Source of the DNA: Cacajao melanocephalus
Lineage: Eukaryota > Chordata > Mammalia > Primates > Pitheciidae
NCBI GenBank assembly: GCA_963573385.1
Contig: CAUYLG010038386.1
Span: forward strand, 48,266 to 112,265
Direction of reading: 5' to 3'
Length of the DNA: 64,000 bases
In this document: positions 13,753 to 25,399 of the stretch, one piece after another
Position numbering within the stretch: the first letter of the stretch is position 1
How the letters are laid out: each line of letters starts with the position of its first letter
Notes under the pieces: generated by a model
The model's database searches: none
The model's input: only the letters and a program-made list of their open reading frames with translations
What the model was told of the DNA's origin: nothing
Translations under genes and position numbers: made by a program

Positions 13753-14155
13753 TGTTAGTTCATTCTTCCATTGCTATAAAGAAATATCGGATGCTGGTTA
13801 ATTCATAAGAAAAAGGTTTATTTTTTTCACACTTCTACAGACTGTATGAGAAGTATGGTGCTGGCATTTGCTCCTGCTGATACTTCAGGAGGCTTACAAT
13901 TATGGCGAAAAGTGAAAGGAAGCCAGTATATCACATGCTGAAAGGAGAAAGAGAAAGAGAACGAAGAGGTTCTAGACTCTTAAACAACTAGATCTTGTGA
14001 TTAGCAAGAACTCACTCATCAACAAGAGGATGGTGCTAAGCCATTCCTTATGGATCTGCCCCCATGATTCAATACCTCCCACTAGGCCCCACCTCCGATA
14101 TTGCAGATTACATTTCAACATGAGATTTGGAGAGACATACATCCAAACCATATCA
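13753..14155 (+). mobile_element. MST-type MaLR solo LTR
   Basis: A full-length LTR of about 403 bp starts TGTTAGTTCATTC and ends ACCATATCA, with the characteristic MST/THE1-family body (GCTATAAAGAAAT near the start; CCCCCATGATTCAATACCTC near 14059; the reversed-looking ACATGAGATTTGG near 14119). Length and wording favour MSTA or MSTB. It interrupts the L1MA-like ORF2. The expected 5-bp target duplication is not clear. Confidence 0.93.
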
Positions 14156-14585
14156 GATACCAGAACATACATTTGTGGAAATATCAGTTTTGTTAATAAA
14201 TGGTGCTGACAAAACTGATTAAACATATGCAGAAGAATCATGCTAGACCCCTTTTCTCATTTTATGCAAACATTGAATCCAAATGGATTAAAGTCTTAAA
14301 TGTAAGCTGTAAACTATAAAACTGCTAGAAAAAAATGGGGAAATGCTTCAGGACATTGGTCTTGGCAAACAGTTTTGATCAAGACCTCAAAAGCACAGGT
14401 AATCAAAGCAAAAATAGACGAATAGGATTACATCAAGCTAAAAATATTCTCCACAGCAAATGAAACAATTAAGAAAGTGAAAAAAAAAGTCTACAAAATG
14501 GGAGAAAAGTGTTTACAAACTTTTCATCTGATAAGGAATTAATAACCAGAATATATAAGTCACTCAAAAGCAAAAATAACAAATA

Positions 14586-15398
14586 CAGTTGACCCTTGAA
14601 AAACATAGGTTTGAACTACATGGATCTCCTTATACTGAAATTTTTTAAAGTAAATATATTGAAAAATATTTTGGAGATTTTTGACGATTTGAAAGAAACT
14701 CATATTGAACTATGTAGCACAGAAATACCAAAAATATTTTAAAAGGTAAATATTTCATGAATGCATAAAATATATGTAGATACTAGTCTATTTGATTCAC
14801 TGTGAGACATGAATAATCTCTGCATGAGTAATTTGTCTCTCCAGGAAATTGTGTATCACAGTAAAAAGTAATCTCCCATGGTTCTTGTTTATTTTTCATT
14901 GTGTTTAGTGCAATACCTCAAACCTTACATGACACCGTGGGACCTATATAAAGTACCACTAGTGATCCTGGAAGTGTTCCCAAGAAGCAGAGAAAAGTCA
15001 TGATTTTATATGAAAAAGTTGAATTGCTTGATATGTACCATAGATTTAGATTTGCAGCTGTGGTTGCTTGTCGTTTCAAAGCATTCATCTTTTAAACAGA
15101 CAATGTAAACTTACAGTATCAATAAATACAGTATAGTACCGAAAATGTATTTTCTCTTATGATTTTCTTGATAACGTATTGTTTTCTCTAGCTTTCTTTA
15201 TTGTAAGAATATAGTATATAATACATATAACACACAAAATATCTTATATATTTTAACTGTTTATATTACCAGTAAGGCTTCTGGTCAACAGTAGACTCTA
15301 TTAGCAGTTATGTTTCTGGGAAGCCAAAAGTTATACATGGATTTTTGACTACACAGAGGTCAGTACTTCTAACCCTCACGTTGGTCAATGATCAACTG
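14586..15398 (+). mobile_element. Tigger-like (pogo/Tc1-mariner) DNA transposon
   Basis: The left end starts CAGTTGACCCTTGAA, and the right end, reverse complemented, starts CAGTTGATCATTGACC, giving terminal inverted repeats. TA dinucleotides directly flank both ends (14584-14585 and 15399-15400), and the L1 text is continuous across them. That is the target-site signature of the Tc1/mariner superfamily. The 813-bp interior has no transposase ORF, so it is non-autonomous or internally decayed. Family assignment to Tigger rests on the terminal wording. Confidence 0.8.
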
Positions 15399-16372
15399 TA
15401 ATCTGATGAACTAAAGATGTGAATGGACATTTCTCAAAATAAGAGATGCAGATGGCCAACAGGTATATGAAAGAAAACTCTCAACATAATTAACCATGAG
15501 GGAAATAAAAATTTAAAAAACACAATGAGATATTATCTCACCTCAGTTAAAATGGCTTTTATCAAAAAGACAAAAATAATGGATGCTGGTGAGGATATGA
15601 AAGAAATACCCATACACTGTTAGTGGGAATGTAAATTTGTAAACACACTATGGAAAACAGTAAGAAAGTTCCTCAAAAACTAAAACTAAAAATACTGCAT
15701 AATTCAGCAATCCCACTGCTGGGTATATATCAAAAAGAAAATAAATCAATATATGAAGAGATATCTGCACTTCCACATTTATTAAAGCACTGCTTACAAT
15801 AGTGAAGATGTGGAATCGACCTGTGTCCATCAAAATATAAATGGATGAATAAAATGTGGTGAGATATATACAATGTAATATTATTCAGCCATAAAAAAGA
15901 ATGTCATCTTGTCATTTGCAACTACATGGATGAAACTGGAAGCCATTAAGTTAAGTGAAATGTTCAGCACAGAAAGACAAATATCACAGGTTCCATCTAT
16001 ATGTAAGAGCTAAAAAAAGTGAATCCCATGAAAGGAAACAGTTGGTGGTTACCAGAGGCTGAGGAGTAGGGGGTGGGATGAAGAAGAGACATCAGTTGAT
16101 GGGCACAAAAATGCAGTTAGATAAAAGGAATAAGATCTAATGTTTGACAGAAAAGTAGGGCAACTGTAGTTAATAATTTGTTGTGTAGATCAAAATTATT
16201 GGAGAAGAGAAATTGTAATGATTTCACTATGAAGAAGGAATGAATGTTTGGAGTGATGACTGCCACAATCGCCCTGGTTTCATCATTACGTATTGTATGC
16301 CTGTATCAAAATTTTACCAAATACCCCAAAAATATGTACAACTATTATGCATCAATAACAAATAAATAAGAG

Positions 16373-16730
16373 TTGACATTAAATATATCAGTCATATAAA
16401 TAAATATGACTACATTTAACCAACCTATTAAAAATGGTTTTCAAATCGACTTTCTAAACAAAACTTATCTGCTAATTACAATAAGCATACTTAGAGCAGC
16501 GATTTAGCAAAACTCTTCAAAACATGAAATAAAGATAGCTCATGATAAGTTGAACAAAAATGCTGGAATTGTTCTGATATATTCTGAAAAAAGAAAATAA
16601 AAGTTTCAGGTAGATGAACATGTTGAAATGCATGTATTATGTATGGTTGCAAGACCTACCAGGTGATTATGTTATTGGGAAGAAATAAATCCCTAATTAT
16701 ATTTTCATTTATTTCATATCTTGCTTTTGC
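16373..16730. other. Unclassified AT-rich spacer
   Basis: No recognisable gene or repeat between the L1 3' end and the retroviral pol remnant. Confidence 0.4.
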
Positions 16731-16734
16731 AGAA

Positions 16735-17424
16735 ACCAGACATATCCTAGGAAGTGATGGTGCAGGATCACACCTTTAACCAAGCAGTGCTCCTAATTAT
16801 TGTGATTGCCATGCCAGATGTAGTAACTTTGCAACAGCAAATTAACACAGCCTAATATACATGGTGTGAAGACATTATTTGGGGAATAAATTCTTTTTTA
16901 TGTCAATCAGGAAAGGGAAATCAAAGGCAATGTATACTATTTTACAATGGGAAATAATGTGTATTTTTTATTTTCTCTCCTAGTGCTATTCTACCTGTAT
17001 AGTCCAAAAAATCTGAGTCATCTGGAAATCCCACAAAACATCACATTGATGACTTTATTCTGATCGGGCCAGATAGCATGAAGTTTCTAGCATGCCAAAG
17101 GCCTTTGTAAAACATGTGAGCTCCAGGGCATGGGAAATAAACCCAATGAAAATTAAGGGATTTATGGAGCATCTTTGGGTCCTGGAGGCAGTAGAATTCA
17201 CAGTTGGTAATACTGCTCTAGCTCATGTGTTGATTGACACAACATTTTTCAGCTTTGACTGGGGACCAGAGCACAAACTGGTCCTGGTGACAGTCTTAAC
17301 TGGCGTGCATACATGTGAAATAGGTAGGACATACAGTACAGCAGACCATGTGGTGTTAGATGTATCAATGCTAAGAAAAGATGTAGTTGGAAGTTTGTGG
17401 CAAGGCACAGTGAGAGAATCATAA
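16735..17424 (+). pseudogene. Endogenous retrovirus pol remnant (RT/connection region)
   Basis: On the plus strand an open stretch of 110 codons (17092-17424), plus in-frame sequence upstream to about 17041, resembles the C-terminal part of a gammaretrovirus-like (class I ERV) reverse transcriptase and the adjoining connection region. Just upstream of the first ATG of that stretch, about 17047-17060, sits an I-D-D motif. It corresponds to the catalytic YxDD box, with the first position changed, and is followed by a hydrophobic strand. A W-E-I-N-P block and a following weak W-G-P-E block lie further on. Sequence upstream to 16735 has RT-like wording with a stop. No LTRs, gag or env are visible within a few kb, so this is an orphan fragment. 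It is frame-broken and not expected to encode a functional enzyme. Confidence 0.65.
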
Positions 17425-19050
17425 TACTTCTGTTGTTCTAATGCAAATCCATAGCATCTTTAGAAGAAAGTTAAACACATTTTGAACAACAATCTATGGC
17501 AGAATATTAGACCCTTACAGAAACGTAACCCAATCATAGTTCATATAGCGCTATTTCTTGAAATCAACCACCCATTTGGCAGCAAGTTAACCATGCCAGA
17601 CTCTCTTTATTCTGAAAAGGACAGCAATTTTTCCTCATGGATATAGGTACAAGTTCTGGTGCTCTAACACTAACGCTCTTGGAGTAAGCCTAGAGATATT
17701 CTCATACATTGTCCTTATCCCACTGAAATTTTACAAAGTATGGCACTTTCATGTGAGGAGAAACGTTGCAAATTAAATTAATGGGACTCTATGTTACATA
17801 GAAGTCTTTATTTTAATGAATTGAATTGTAATGGAGTTGATTTTTATTATCTCCCAGGGTGATTTTATAATTGATACAATCACCTTTCTCCAAAAACTTC
17901 CTTTTAGCTACTCAATTTCATCTTGCTTGTTTTCTTTCTTAGTTTCCCTATGCTATTATAATAAGGAGCTAATAAATACCCCCCATCATAATAATGAGAA
18001 ACTGTGTTCTTCCCATACAAAAGAAATGCTTTAACAGATTTCTTTCCTGTAAATGAGTTAAAGAACCCTTCCTTCATCAAGTCAACCTAGGGACACCAAT
18101 TCATTTCAATATTTTCAGAGATAACTCTGAGCTGGACATAAGGAGCCCCATGTTCTTGTTCTGGTTATGTGTGGTCTCCAATTAAGTTAGTGTCTGACCC
18201 ATAGTAGTCCATTTTTTTCATGGAGATATTATCTGCCCTGTACCATCAAGTTATTGTTGTAGAATCTGAAAAGTTATTATGAGAAAGTACATTGACAAGT
18301 TAATAACACCTTACATTGTAGAATGATTTTATTACCCAAGACATAACTTTGAAAATGTCTGAGAAATTAAACTTATTCTTTAAATTTAACTAAAATAATG
18401 TCTGAAATAATTTGATTCTACTCTATAGAACTGTTGATATAGGTGCAGGTAGGAAAGAATTAGATATGTAATAATGAGATGCAAAAAAGTGAAGAGATGT
18501 GGGAATTAGCTCATATTCATGCTAAAATGTTTGGGTTTGTTTAAAAATGGCAAAATAGAAGAACAATGGAAATACAGCTTTGTCTGAAATAAAATAATAT
18601 CAAAAAAATCACTATCTAATAAATCCAAAGGTAGCCTGAATTGTTCCATTACATTGTAATGAAAAAAATGAATACATAAATCAACAAACTTTGAAAAGAC
18701 AGAGAAATCATTAGATATAAATTATACAGGATTACTCCAAACAAATTATATTCAACAAACTTTATAGCTGTGCAACACTCATTTCCAAAATAATAAAGAA
18801 AATGCACCATGAACCGCATATTGGGATCTTACTAAAGTACTTGATTGCCATGGCTCATAAAATTTTACTGGAAAAAATTAGTAAAATTAGTTTTATATGA
18901 GCAGAGGAATGTGGCCTGAAACCTTAGAACAGAATTAAGGAAGTCAGAATGGAGAATAAATTGAGATGTGCTCAGTGCCTCCCAGTTTCTTGTATGTAGA
19001 GTAGCTTCATAAATTCTCCTGGGTCTTCATTAATGGATGGGACATACATA
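17425..19050. other. Sequence without recognised gene or repeat
   Basis: Apparently unique AT-rich sequence. Decayed continuation of the retroviral pol fragment past 17424 is possible but I cannot trace it. A weak MIR-like stretch near 18125-18200 is not strong enough to call. Confidence 0.5.
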
Positions 19051-19054
19051 CACA

Positions 19055-19175
19055 AATATGCCTAGGGCCTGCCTCAGGCCTCCTAATAGAGGATCTCAGT
19101 AGTGGAACCAGAGAATCTATATTTTAAACAAGATGTCTCAGGTGATACTGATTTTCCACCATGTTTGTGGATTAC
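19055..19175 (+). mobile_element. MER5-like hAT-Charlie remnant
   Basis: The stretch reading CAGAGAATCTATATTTTAAA followed by CAGGTGATACTGATTTTCCACCATG matches the second half of MER5-family non-autonomous hAT elements. The left end is decayed. Confidence 0.55.
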
Positions 19176-19825
19176 TAGCATGATCAAGTATATTGAAAAG
19201 GGGATACCCTAGCCCCACCAATACCAGAATGCCAAGTTCATTTAGAATGTATATGAAAGTGTGTTATCTGGAAGAAAGAGGTAATATAATTATTCTGAGA
19301 TACTAAGCAAGATTGCACTGCCAAACCAAATCCAGAGAACATTGGACCCAACTCCATTCTCTGCCTGCCAATAAACACATCCTCTGAAGATTCATACTGC
19401 ATGTGAGCCTCTAGGTGAGCCAGTTCTGCCACAAAAACGTATTCTCTCTACTTATTAAGTCAGAATTATAGTTCAAATCTGGCACTTCCAAAAATTTTCT
19501 TAGAGAAGATAAGTGTTACATGGCTAAAAATGTTGGATGACTAAGTGAATGTGGAGAACTTGGGTTAACAAAGTTAAATGGGTTTCTTTACCGTAGGGCA
19601 TTTAACAACCTGTATATATTCATGTGTACTGTGGACTTCAAATATAAGCTATGAGACACAGTGTTCAAAACACTTTCATAAAATTGTTTCACTCTTGTAT
19701 ATCTCATTATCATGTCCATGAAATACTTTTAAATTTCACAGAATATATCTCTTGGGTCTAGTCTTCTGTGGAACACACTTTTGGAAGCACTTTGATGTGC
19801 ACTCAAAATCCCAGTTTCTTTTTGA
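19176..19825. other. Unclassified spacer
   Basis: No recognisable gene or repeat. Confidence 0.4.
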
Positions 19826-19827
19826 TT

Positions 19828-21997
19828 GTTTTAAATTTATTTTTTTATTTCAATAGGTTTTGGGGGAACAGGTGATGTTTGGTTACATGAATAAGTTCTT
19901 TAGTGGTGATTTTTAAAATTTTGGTGCTCCCGACACCCAACACCTGAGCAGTGTACACTGTACCCAGTGTGTAATCTTTTATCCTTCACCCCCCTCCCAC
20001 CCTTTCCCCTGAGATCCGAAAGTCCATTGTATTATTCTTATGTCTTTGGGTCCTCATAGCTTAGCACCTATTTGTGATGTGCTGTTACCTTAAGTTTGCT
20101 AGTATTTTGTCAAGGATTTTTGCATCAATGTTCGGAGAGATTGGTCTGTAGTTTTATTTTGTTGTTACATCCTTTCCTGGCTTTGGTATCAGGGCAATAC
20201 TGGCTCCCCAGAACTAGTTAGGGAGGATGCCCTCTTTCTCAGTTTTTTGGAATAGTGTCAGTAGGATTGATACCAATTTTTCTTGAAGGTCTGCTAGAAT
20301 TCATCAGGCTCTGGGCTTTAGTTGTCGTTTTGTTGACAATTTTTAAAATTACTAATTCAACCTTATTGCTTGTTACTGGTCAGTTCAGGATTTCTATTTC
20401 TTCCTGATTCAAACTAGGAGGGTATAATGTTTCCAGGAATTTATCCATTTCCTCTAGATTTTTCTATTTTGTGCAGATAGAAGTGTGCATAGTGTCTCTA
20501 ATCATCTTTTGTATTTCTGTGGTATCTTGGTTGTAATGTCTACGTTTCCATTTCTAATTGAGCTTACTTGAAACTTCTCTCTTCTTTTCCTGGTTAATAT
20601 AGCTAATGGTCTATCAAGTTTTTGTTTCTTTTCAAAGAATCATTTGTTTTGTTTTATTGATCTTTGTATTTTTTGTTTCAATTCATTTATTTCATTCTGA
20701 TTTTTGTTACTTATTTACTTCTGCTAGACTTGGGTTTGGTGTGTTTTTCTTTCTCTACTTTCTTGAAGAGTGATGTTATGTTGTCAACTTGTGATCTTTC
20801 AGATTTTTGATGCAAATATTTAGTGCTACAACCTTTTCTCTTAGCACTGCTTTTGCTGTATCTGAGAGGGCTTGATAACTTGTGTCACTATTATCATTTA
20901 TTTTGAATAATTTAAAAATTTTCATCTTGATTTTATTGTTAACACAAAAATAATTCCGGATCAGATTGTTTAAGTTCTATGTACTTTTCTACTTTGAAGG
21001 ATTCCTTTTGGAGCTGATTTCCAGTTTTATTCTACTGTGATATAAGAAGATACTTGATATAATAATAATTTTTTAAAAATGTATTTGGACTTGTTTTATG
21101 GCCTATGACATGGTCTAATTTGGAGGCTGTTCCACGTGCTGATGAGAAGAATGTATATTCCATATTTGTTGGGTAGAATTTTATGTAAATATCTGTTAAT
21201 CCATTTGTTCTAGAGTGAAGATTAAGTGCAGTATTGTTTTGTTGACTTTCTGTCTTGATTATAAGTCTATTGCTGTCAATGGAGTGCTGAAACACCACAC
21301 AAATATTGTGTTGCTGTCTATCTCTTTTCTTAGGACTAGTAATAGCTGTTTTATGAATCTGGGAAATCGAGAGTTGGGTGCATATATATATATGTAGAAT
21401 TGTGATATCTTCTTGATGAATTTATTATTTTATCATTCAATAATGACCTTCTTTGCCCCCCCTTTTTTTCACTGTTCTTGCTTTAAATTCAGTTTTACCT
21501 GCTGTAAGTATAGCTACTTATGCTCCCTTTTGATTTCTATTTGTGTTAAATATCTTTTTCCCCCTCTTTACCTTGAGTCTATGAGAATCATTATGTGTTA
21601 AGTGAGTCTGCTGAAGACAGAAGATATATGGTTTGTGATTTTTTTAATCCATTCCGCCAATCTGTATCTTTTAAGTAGAACATTTAGAGCGTTTACATTC
21701 AATGTTAATAATAAGATGTGAGGTACTGCTCCAGTCATGATGTTGATCGTTACCTAGATATTTTGTTTTCTTCATTATGTTATCTCGTGTTATAGGCCCT
21801 GTGAGTTTTAGGATTTCAAGAGGTTCTATTCTAGTGCATGTTGTGCTTGTTTTTAAAGCTTTAGGACTTCTTTTACCATTTCTTGTTGGACTGGTCTGGT
21901 CGTGACAAATTTCCTCAGCATGTACTTGTCTGAAAATGACTTTATTCTCCTTCATTTATGAAACTTAGATTGACTGGATATAACATTATTGGCTGGG
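19828..21997 (-). mobile_element. Old antisense L1, 3' part with internal deletion (outer element)
   Basis: Read on the minus strand, this is the 3' end of an L1PB/L1MA-like element (3'UTR and extreme ORF2 end at about 19828-20085), then an abrupt jump near 20090 into the reverse-transcriptase region. It continues through ORF2 towards ORF1 at about 21990. Much of the ORF2 C-terminal portion is missing. The element is cut at 21997 by a complete L1 in the opposite orientation and resumes at about 29530. Confidence 0.88.
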
Positions 21998-22076
21998 AGA
22001 GAGGTGGAGCCTATGGCAGAATACAGGACTCCAGTGATTGCCCCCAACTCTGGCCACAAGGACACGAATTCAACAA

Positions 22077-22078
<2 letters not shown>

Positions 22079-22109
<31 letters not shown>
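22079..22109. repeat. (AC)n microsatellite in L1 5'UTR
   Basis: An uninterrupted AC run of about 15 units, about 80 bp inside the 5' end of the sense L1. Such runs are usually length-variable. Confidence 0.95.
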
Positions 22110-22110
<1 letters not shown>

Positions 22111-22710
22111 CACTTTTGTAAGATCCCAAAATCAGGTGAGCACTCACAGTACTTGATTTTAACTTCATATTGCTAAAAGAATCACTAAATAGGAAAAACA
22201 GTCTTACCAACACAAGCCCTTCCGGATTCATTGGCAGCAGCATGGGACAGAGAGCATTTCTGTGCCCTGGGGTGGAGTAAAGCCAGCAATTGTGAAGGAT
22301 TAAATTCAGTACTGCCCTTGTTATAGCAGAAAGCAATACCAGACCAAACTCTGCTGACACCTGCCTATGGAGGATGCATTTAAACCAGCTGTAGCCAGAG
22401 GGGAATCGCCAATCCCAATGGTCAGAACTTGAATTCCCACAAGCCTCACTACAGAAGTGTAAAGTGCTCCATGGTCCAAATCAATGTGAAGGGCAGTCTA
22501 GGCCACAAGCACTGCAACACATGGGCTAGTCTTAGGGATGTACTGACCCTAGAGACAGGGGCCTTGGGTGGAGAGACACAGATCTATTGAGTCATCAGCT
22601 GGGGCCGCTAAGCGTGTGCTTGCATAACCCCAGGCCACACAGCCCAGGCTCCAAAAGAGGCCCCTTTCTTCCATTTGAGTAGACAAAAAAAGTGAGGAGG
22701 AATTTGTCTT

Positions 22711-23780
22711 ACATCTTGGATGCCAGCTCAGCCACAGCAAGATAGGGTACCAGTCAAAGTCATGAGGTCCTCTTTCCAGGCCCTAGTTCCCAGATATTTC
22801 TAAGCATACCCTGGGCCAAAAGAGAACTCATTGTCTTGAAGGGAAGAACCCACTCCTATCCGGATTTATCATCTGTTAACTGAAGAGCCCTAGGGCCCTG
22901 AATAACCAGCAGTGATACCCAGGTATTAAATCAAGGGTTTTGAGTAAGATATGGACTTGCTGGCCTCCAGTAAGACTCAGCATATTCCCAGCAGTGGTGG
23001 CTATAGGGTGAGACTGCTTCTGCTTGACCAAAGTAGAGGGAAAATTAAAGGGGACTTTGTCTTCACCTTAGTTACAGTTTGACCACATGAATGTAGAGAA
23101 CTAAGCGGGATCCTGGTGTCCCCAATTCTAGGACTTGACTCTTAAAAAGCGTTTGGGATCTTCCCTGGGCCAGAGGGGAGACCACTCCCCACTAGGGCAA
23201 GTCCTAGGCCAGGAAGCATTCACAACAAGCTAACTGAAGAGGCATTGGGCCTTAGGGGAATATCAGCAGTAGTCTAGCAATACACTCTGTGGGCCTGAGG
23301 TGGCCATGGGCACTGGGTGAGGCTACTCTGCTTTTGGAAAGAGGAGAAAAGAGTGGGAAAGACTGTATCTTGTGGTGAGTGCCAGCTCAGCCTCAGTATA
23401 ATAGAATACTAGGTGAACTTCTACAGTTTTTGACTGTAGACCTGGGCTCCCAGATGGCACCTCTGGATCCACCCAGGCCTGGGAGAACTCACCACCTAGA
23501 AGGGAAAAACATAGGCTTGGCTAGCTTTGTCACTTTTTGATTGTAGAGCCCCAGGATTTTGAGCAAATATAGGTGGTAGCCAGAGAGTGGTTACAACAAG
23601 CCTTAGGTGAGACTCAGTACTGTGATGGCTTAAGTTCTCATCAGCACAGCCCTAAGAGTTGTAGCCACAGGGGTTGCTTGTGTCACTCCACCCCAATCTC
23701 CAGGTGGCTCAAAGCAGAGAGACAGAGATGCCATTTGTTTGGAATAAAGTAAGGGAAAAAACAAGAGTCTCTGCCTGGTA
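22711..23780 (+). repeat. Degenerate tandem monomers in L1 5'UTR
   Basis: Three diverged copies of a unit of about 310-355 bp. Marker phrases recur in the same order: GAAGAGCCCTAGGGCC (22882), GAAGAGGCATTGGGCC (23236) and GTAGAGCCCCAGGATT (23543); GGGTGAGACTGCTTCTGCTT (23006) and GGGTGAGGCTACTCTGCTTT (23314); GCCAGCTCAGCC at 22722 and 23381. They lie in the promoter-bearing 5'UTR of the sense L1. Confidence 0.7.
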
Positions 23781-24045
23781 ATCCAGAGAATTCTTCCAGA
23801 TCTTGTTCAAAACCATTAAGGTGGCACCTCTATGCATCTGAAAGAATCACAGTGCTACTGGGCATGGTGTCCTCCAAAAAGGAGATACAGCTTAGATCAC
23901 AACACCCAATTCTTTTTGAATATCTGCAAATTCTACCTAAAAAGAATGGGTACAAACAAACCCAGACTGCAAAGAATAAATAGTTAACACTTTAATGCCC
24001 AGGCACTGAAGAACATCTACTAATATCGGCACCATCCAGGAAAAT

Positions 24046-24930
24046 ATGACCTCACCAAATGAACTAAATAAGGCACCAGAGACCAATCATGAAGAAACAA
24101 AGGTATGTGACCTTTCAGGTAATTCAAAATAACTGTTTTGAAGAAACTCAAAGAAATTCCAGATAGCACAGAGAAGAAATTCAGAATTCTGTCAGATAAA
24201 CTTAACAAAGAAATTGAAATACAAAGAATAAAGCAGAAATTCTGGAGTTGAAAAATGTAATTGGCATTCTAAAGAATGCATCAGAGTCTTTTAATACCAG
24301 AATTGATCAAACAGAAGAAATAATTAGTGAGCTTGAATACAAGCTATTTGAAAATGCATAGAGTAGACAAAAGAAAAAAGAATAAAAAACAATGAAGTAC
24401 ACTTATATAATCTAGAAAATAGCCTAAAAAGTGAAAATCTATGAGTTATTGGGCTCATAAAAGAGGTGGAGAGATAGGGGGTAGAAAGCCTACTCAGAGA
24501 AATAATAATAGAGAGCTTCTCAAACCTAGTGAAATATATTAATATCCAAATACTAGAAGGATATGGAACACAAAGCAAAGAAGACTATCTCAAGGCATTT
24601 AATAAAAAAAGCTTCCAAAAGTCAAGTAAAGAAATGATCCTAAACACAGCAAGTGAAAAGAAATATATAATATAAAATGGAGCTCCAATATGTCTGGCAG
24701 TAGAGTTTTCAGTGGAAATCTTACAGGCCAGGAGAGCATGGCATGACATATTTAAAGTCCTAAAGAAAAAATCTTTTATCCTAGAATAGTATATCAGGTA
24801 AAATTATTCTTCAAACATAAAGAAGAAATACTTTCCCAGACAAACAAAAGCTGAGGAATTTCATCAATGTCAGATTTGTCCAACAATGAATGCTAAAGGG
24901 AATATTTCAGTCAGAAAGAAAAGGATATTA
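24046..24930 (+). pseudogene. L1 ORF1 pseudogene
   Basis: Position, length (about 0.9-1 kb) and wording match ORF1 of L1, which encodes the RNA-binding coiled-coil chaperone that coats L1 RNA. The start is placed at the ATG at 24046, the usual ORF1 context in this L1 group. The middle is rich in Lys, Glu and Asn codons, as expected for the coiled coil. The frame is broken: no ORF of more than about 60 codons spans it on the plus strand. No product is expected. Confidence 0.8.
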
Positions 24931-25399
24931 ATGAGCAATAAGTAATCACCTGAAGGTACAAAACTCACTGGTAACGTTAGTACACTGAAAAACACAGAAT
25001 ATTATAACACTGTAACTGTGGTGTGTAAACGACTATTATCTTACATAGAAAGACTTAAACAAAAAATGTTAACTGCAACTTTTCAAGATATAGACGATAT
25101 AATAAGATATAAATAGTAACAAAATAAACTTAAAAAGTTAGGGGATGAAGTTAAGGCATAGAGTATTAGTTTTCTTTTGGTTGTTTATGCAAACAATGTT
25201 AAATTGTTATCAGCTTAAAATAATGGATCACATGCTAGTTTACAAGCCTCATGGTAACCTCAAGAAAACATACAATGGATACACAAAAAGTAAAAAGGAA
25301 GGAACTAAATCATATCACCAGAGAAAATCACCTTCACTAAAAGGAAAAGAGAAAAGAAATAAAGAAAGAGAGAAGACCATAAAATGACCAGGAAAGAAA

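Larger units (their letters stand above)
11884..16372 (+). mobile_element. L1MA-like LINE, sense, 3' half, with three insertions
   Basis: This begins abruptly inside the ORF2 reverse-transcriptase region at about 11884 and runs through ORF2 to the 3'UTR, ending in an A-rich tail near 16355-16372. Wording of the 3'UTR end (15990-16370) resembles L1MA-type elements. ORF2 is heavily broken. It is interrupted by an L1PA 5'UTR piece (12983-13531), an MST LTR (13753-14155) and a Tigger-like transposon (14586-15398), so the host L1 segments are about 11884-12960, 13532-13752, 14156-14585 and 15399-16372. Confidence 0.9.

Noticed and set aside
17223..17408. Minus-strand ORF over the pol fragment
   Set aside because: Shadow of the plus-strand retroviral reading.
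18125..18200. Possible MIR core
   Set aside because: A few shared words only; could be chance.
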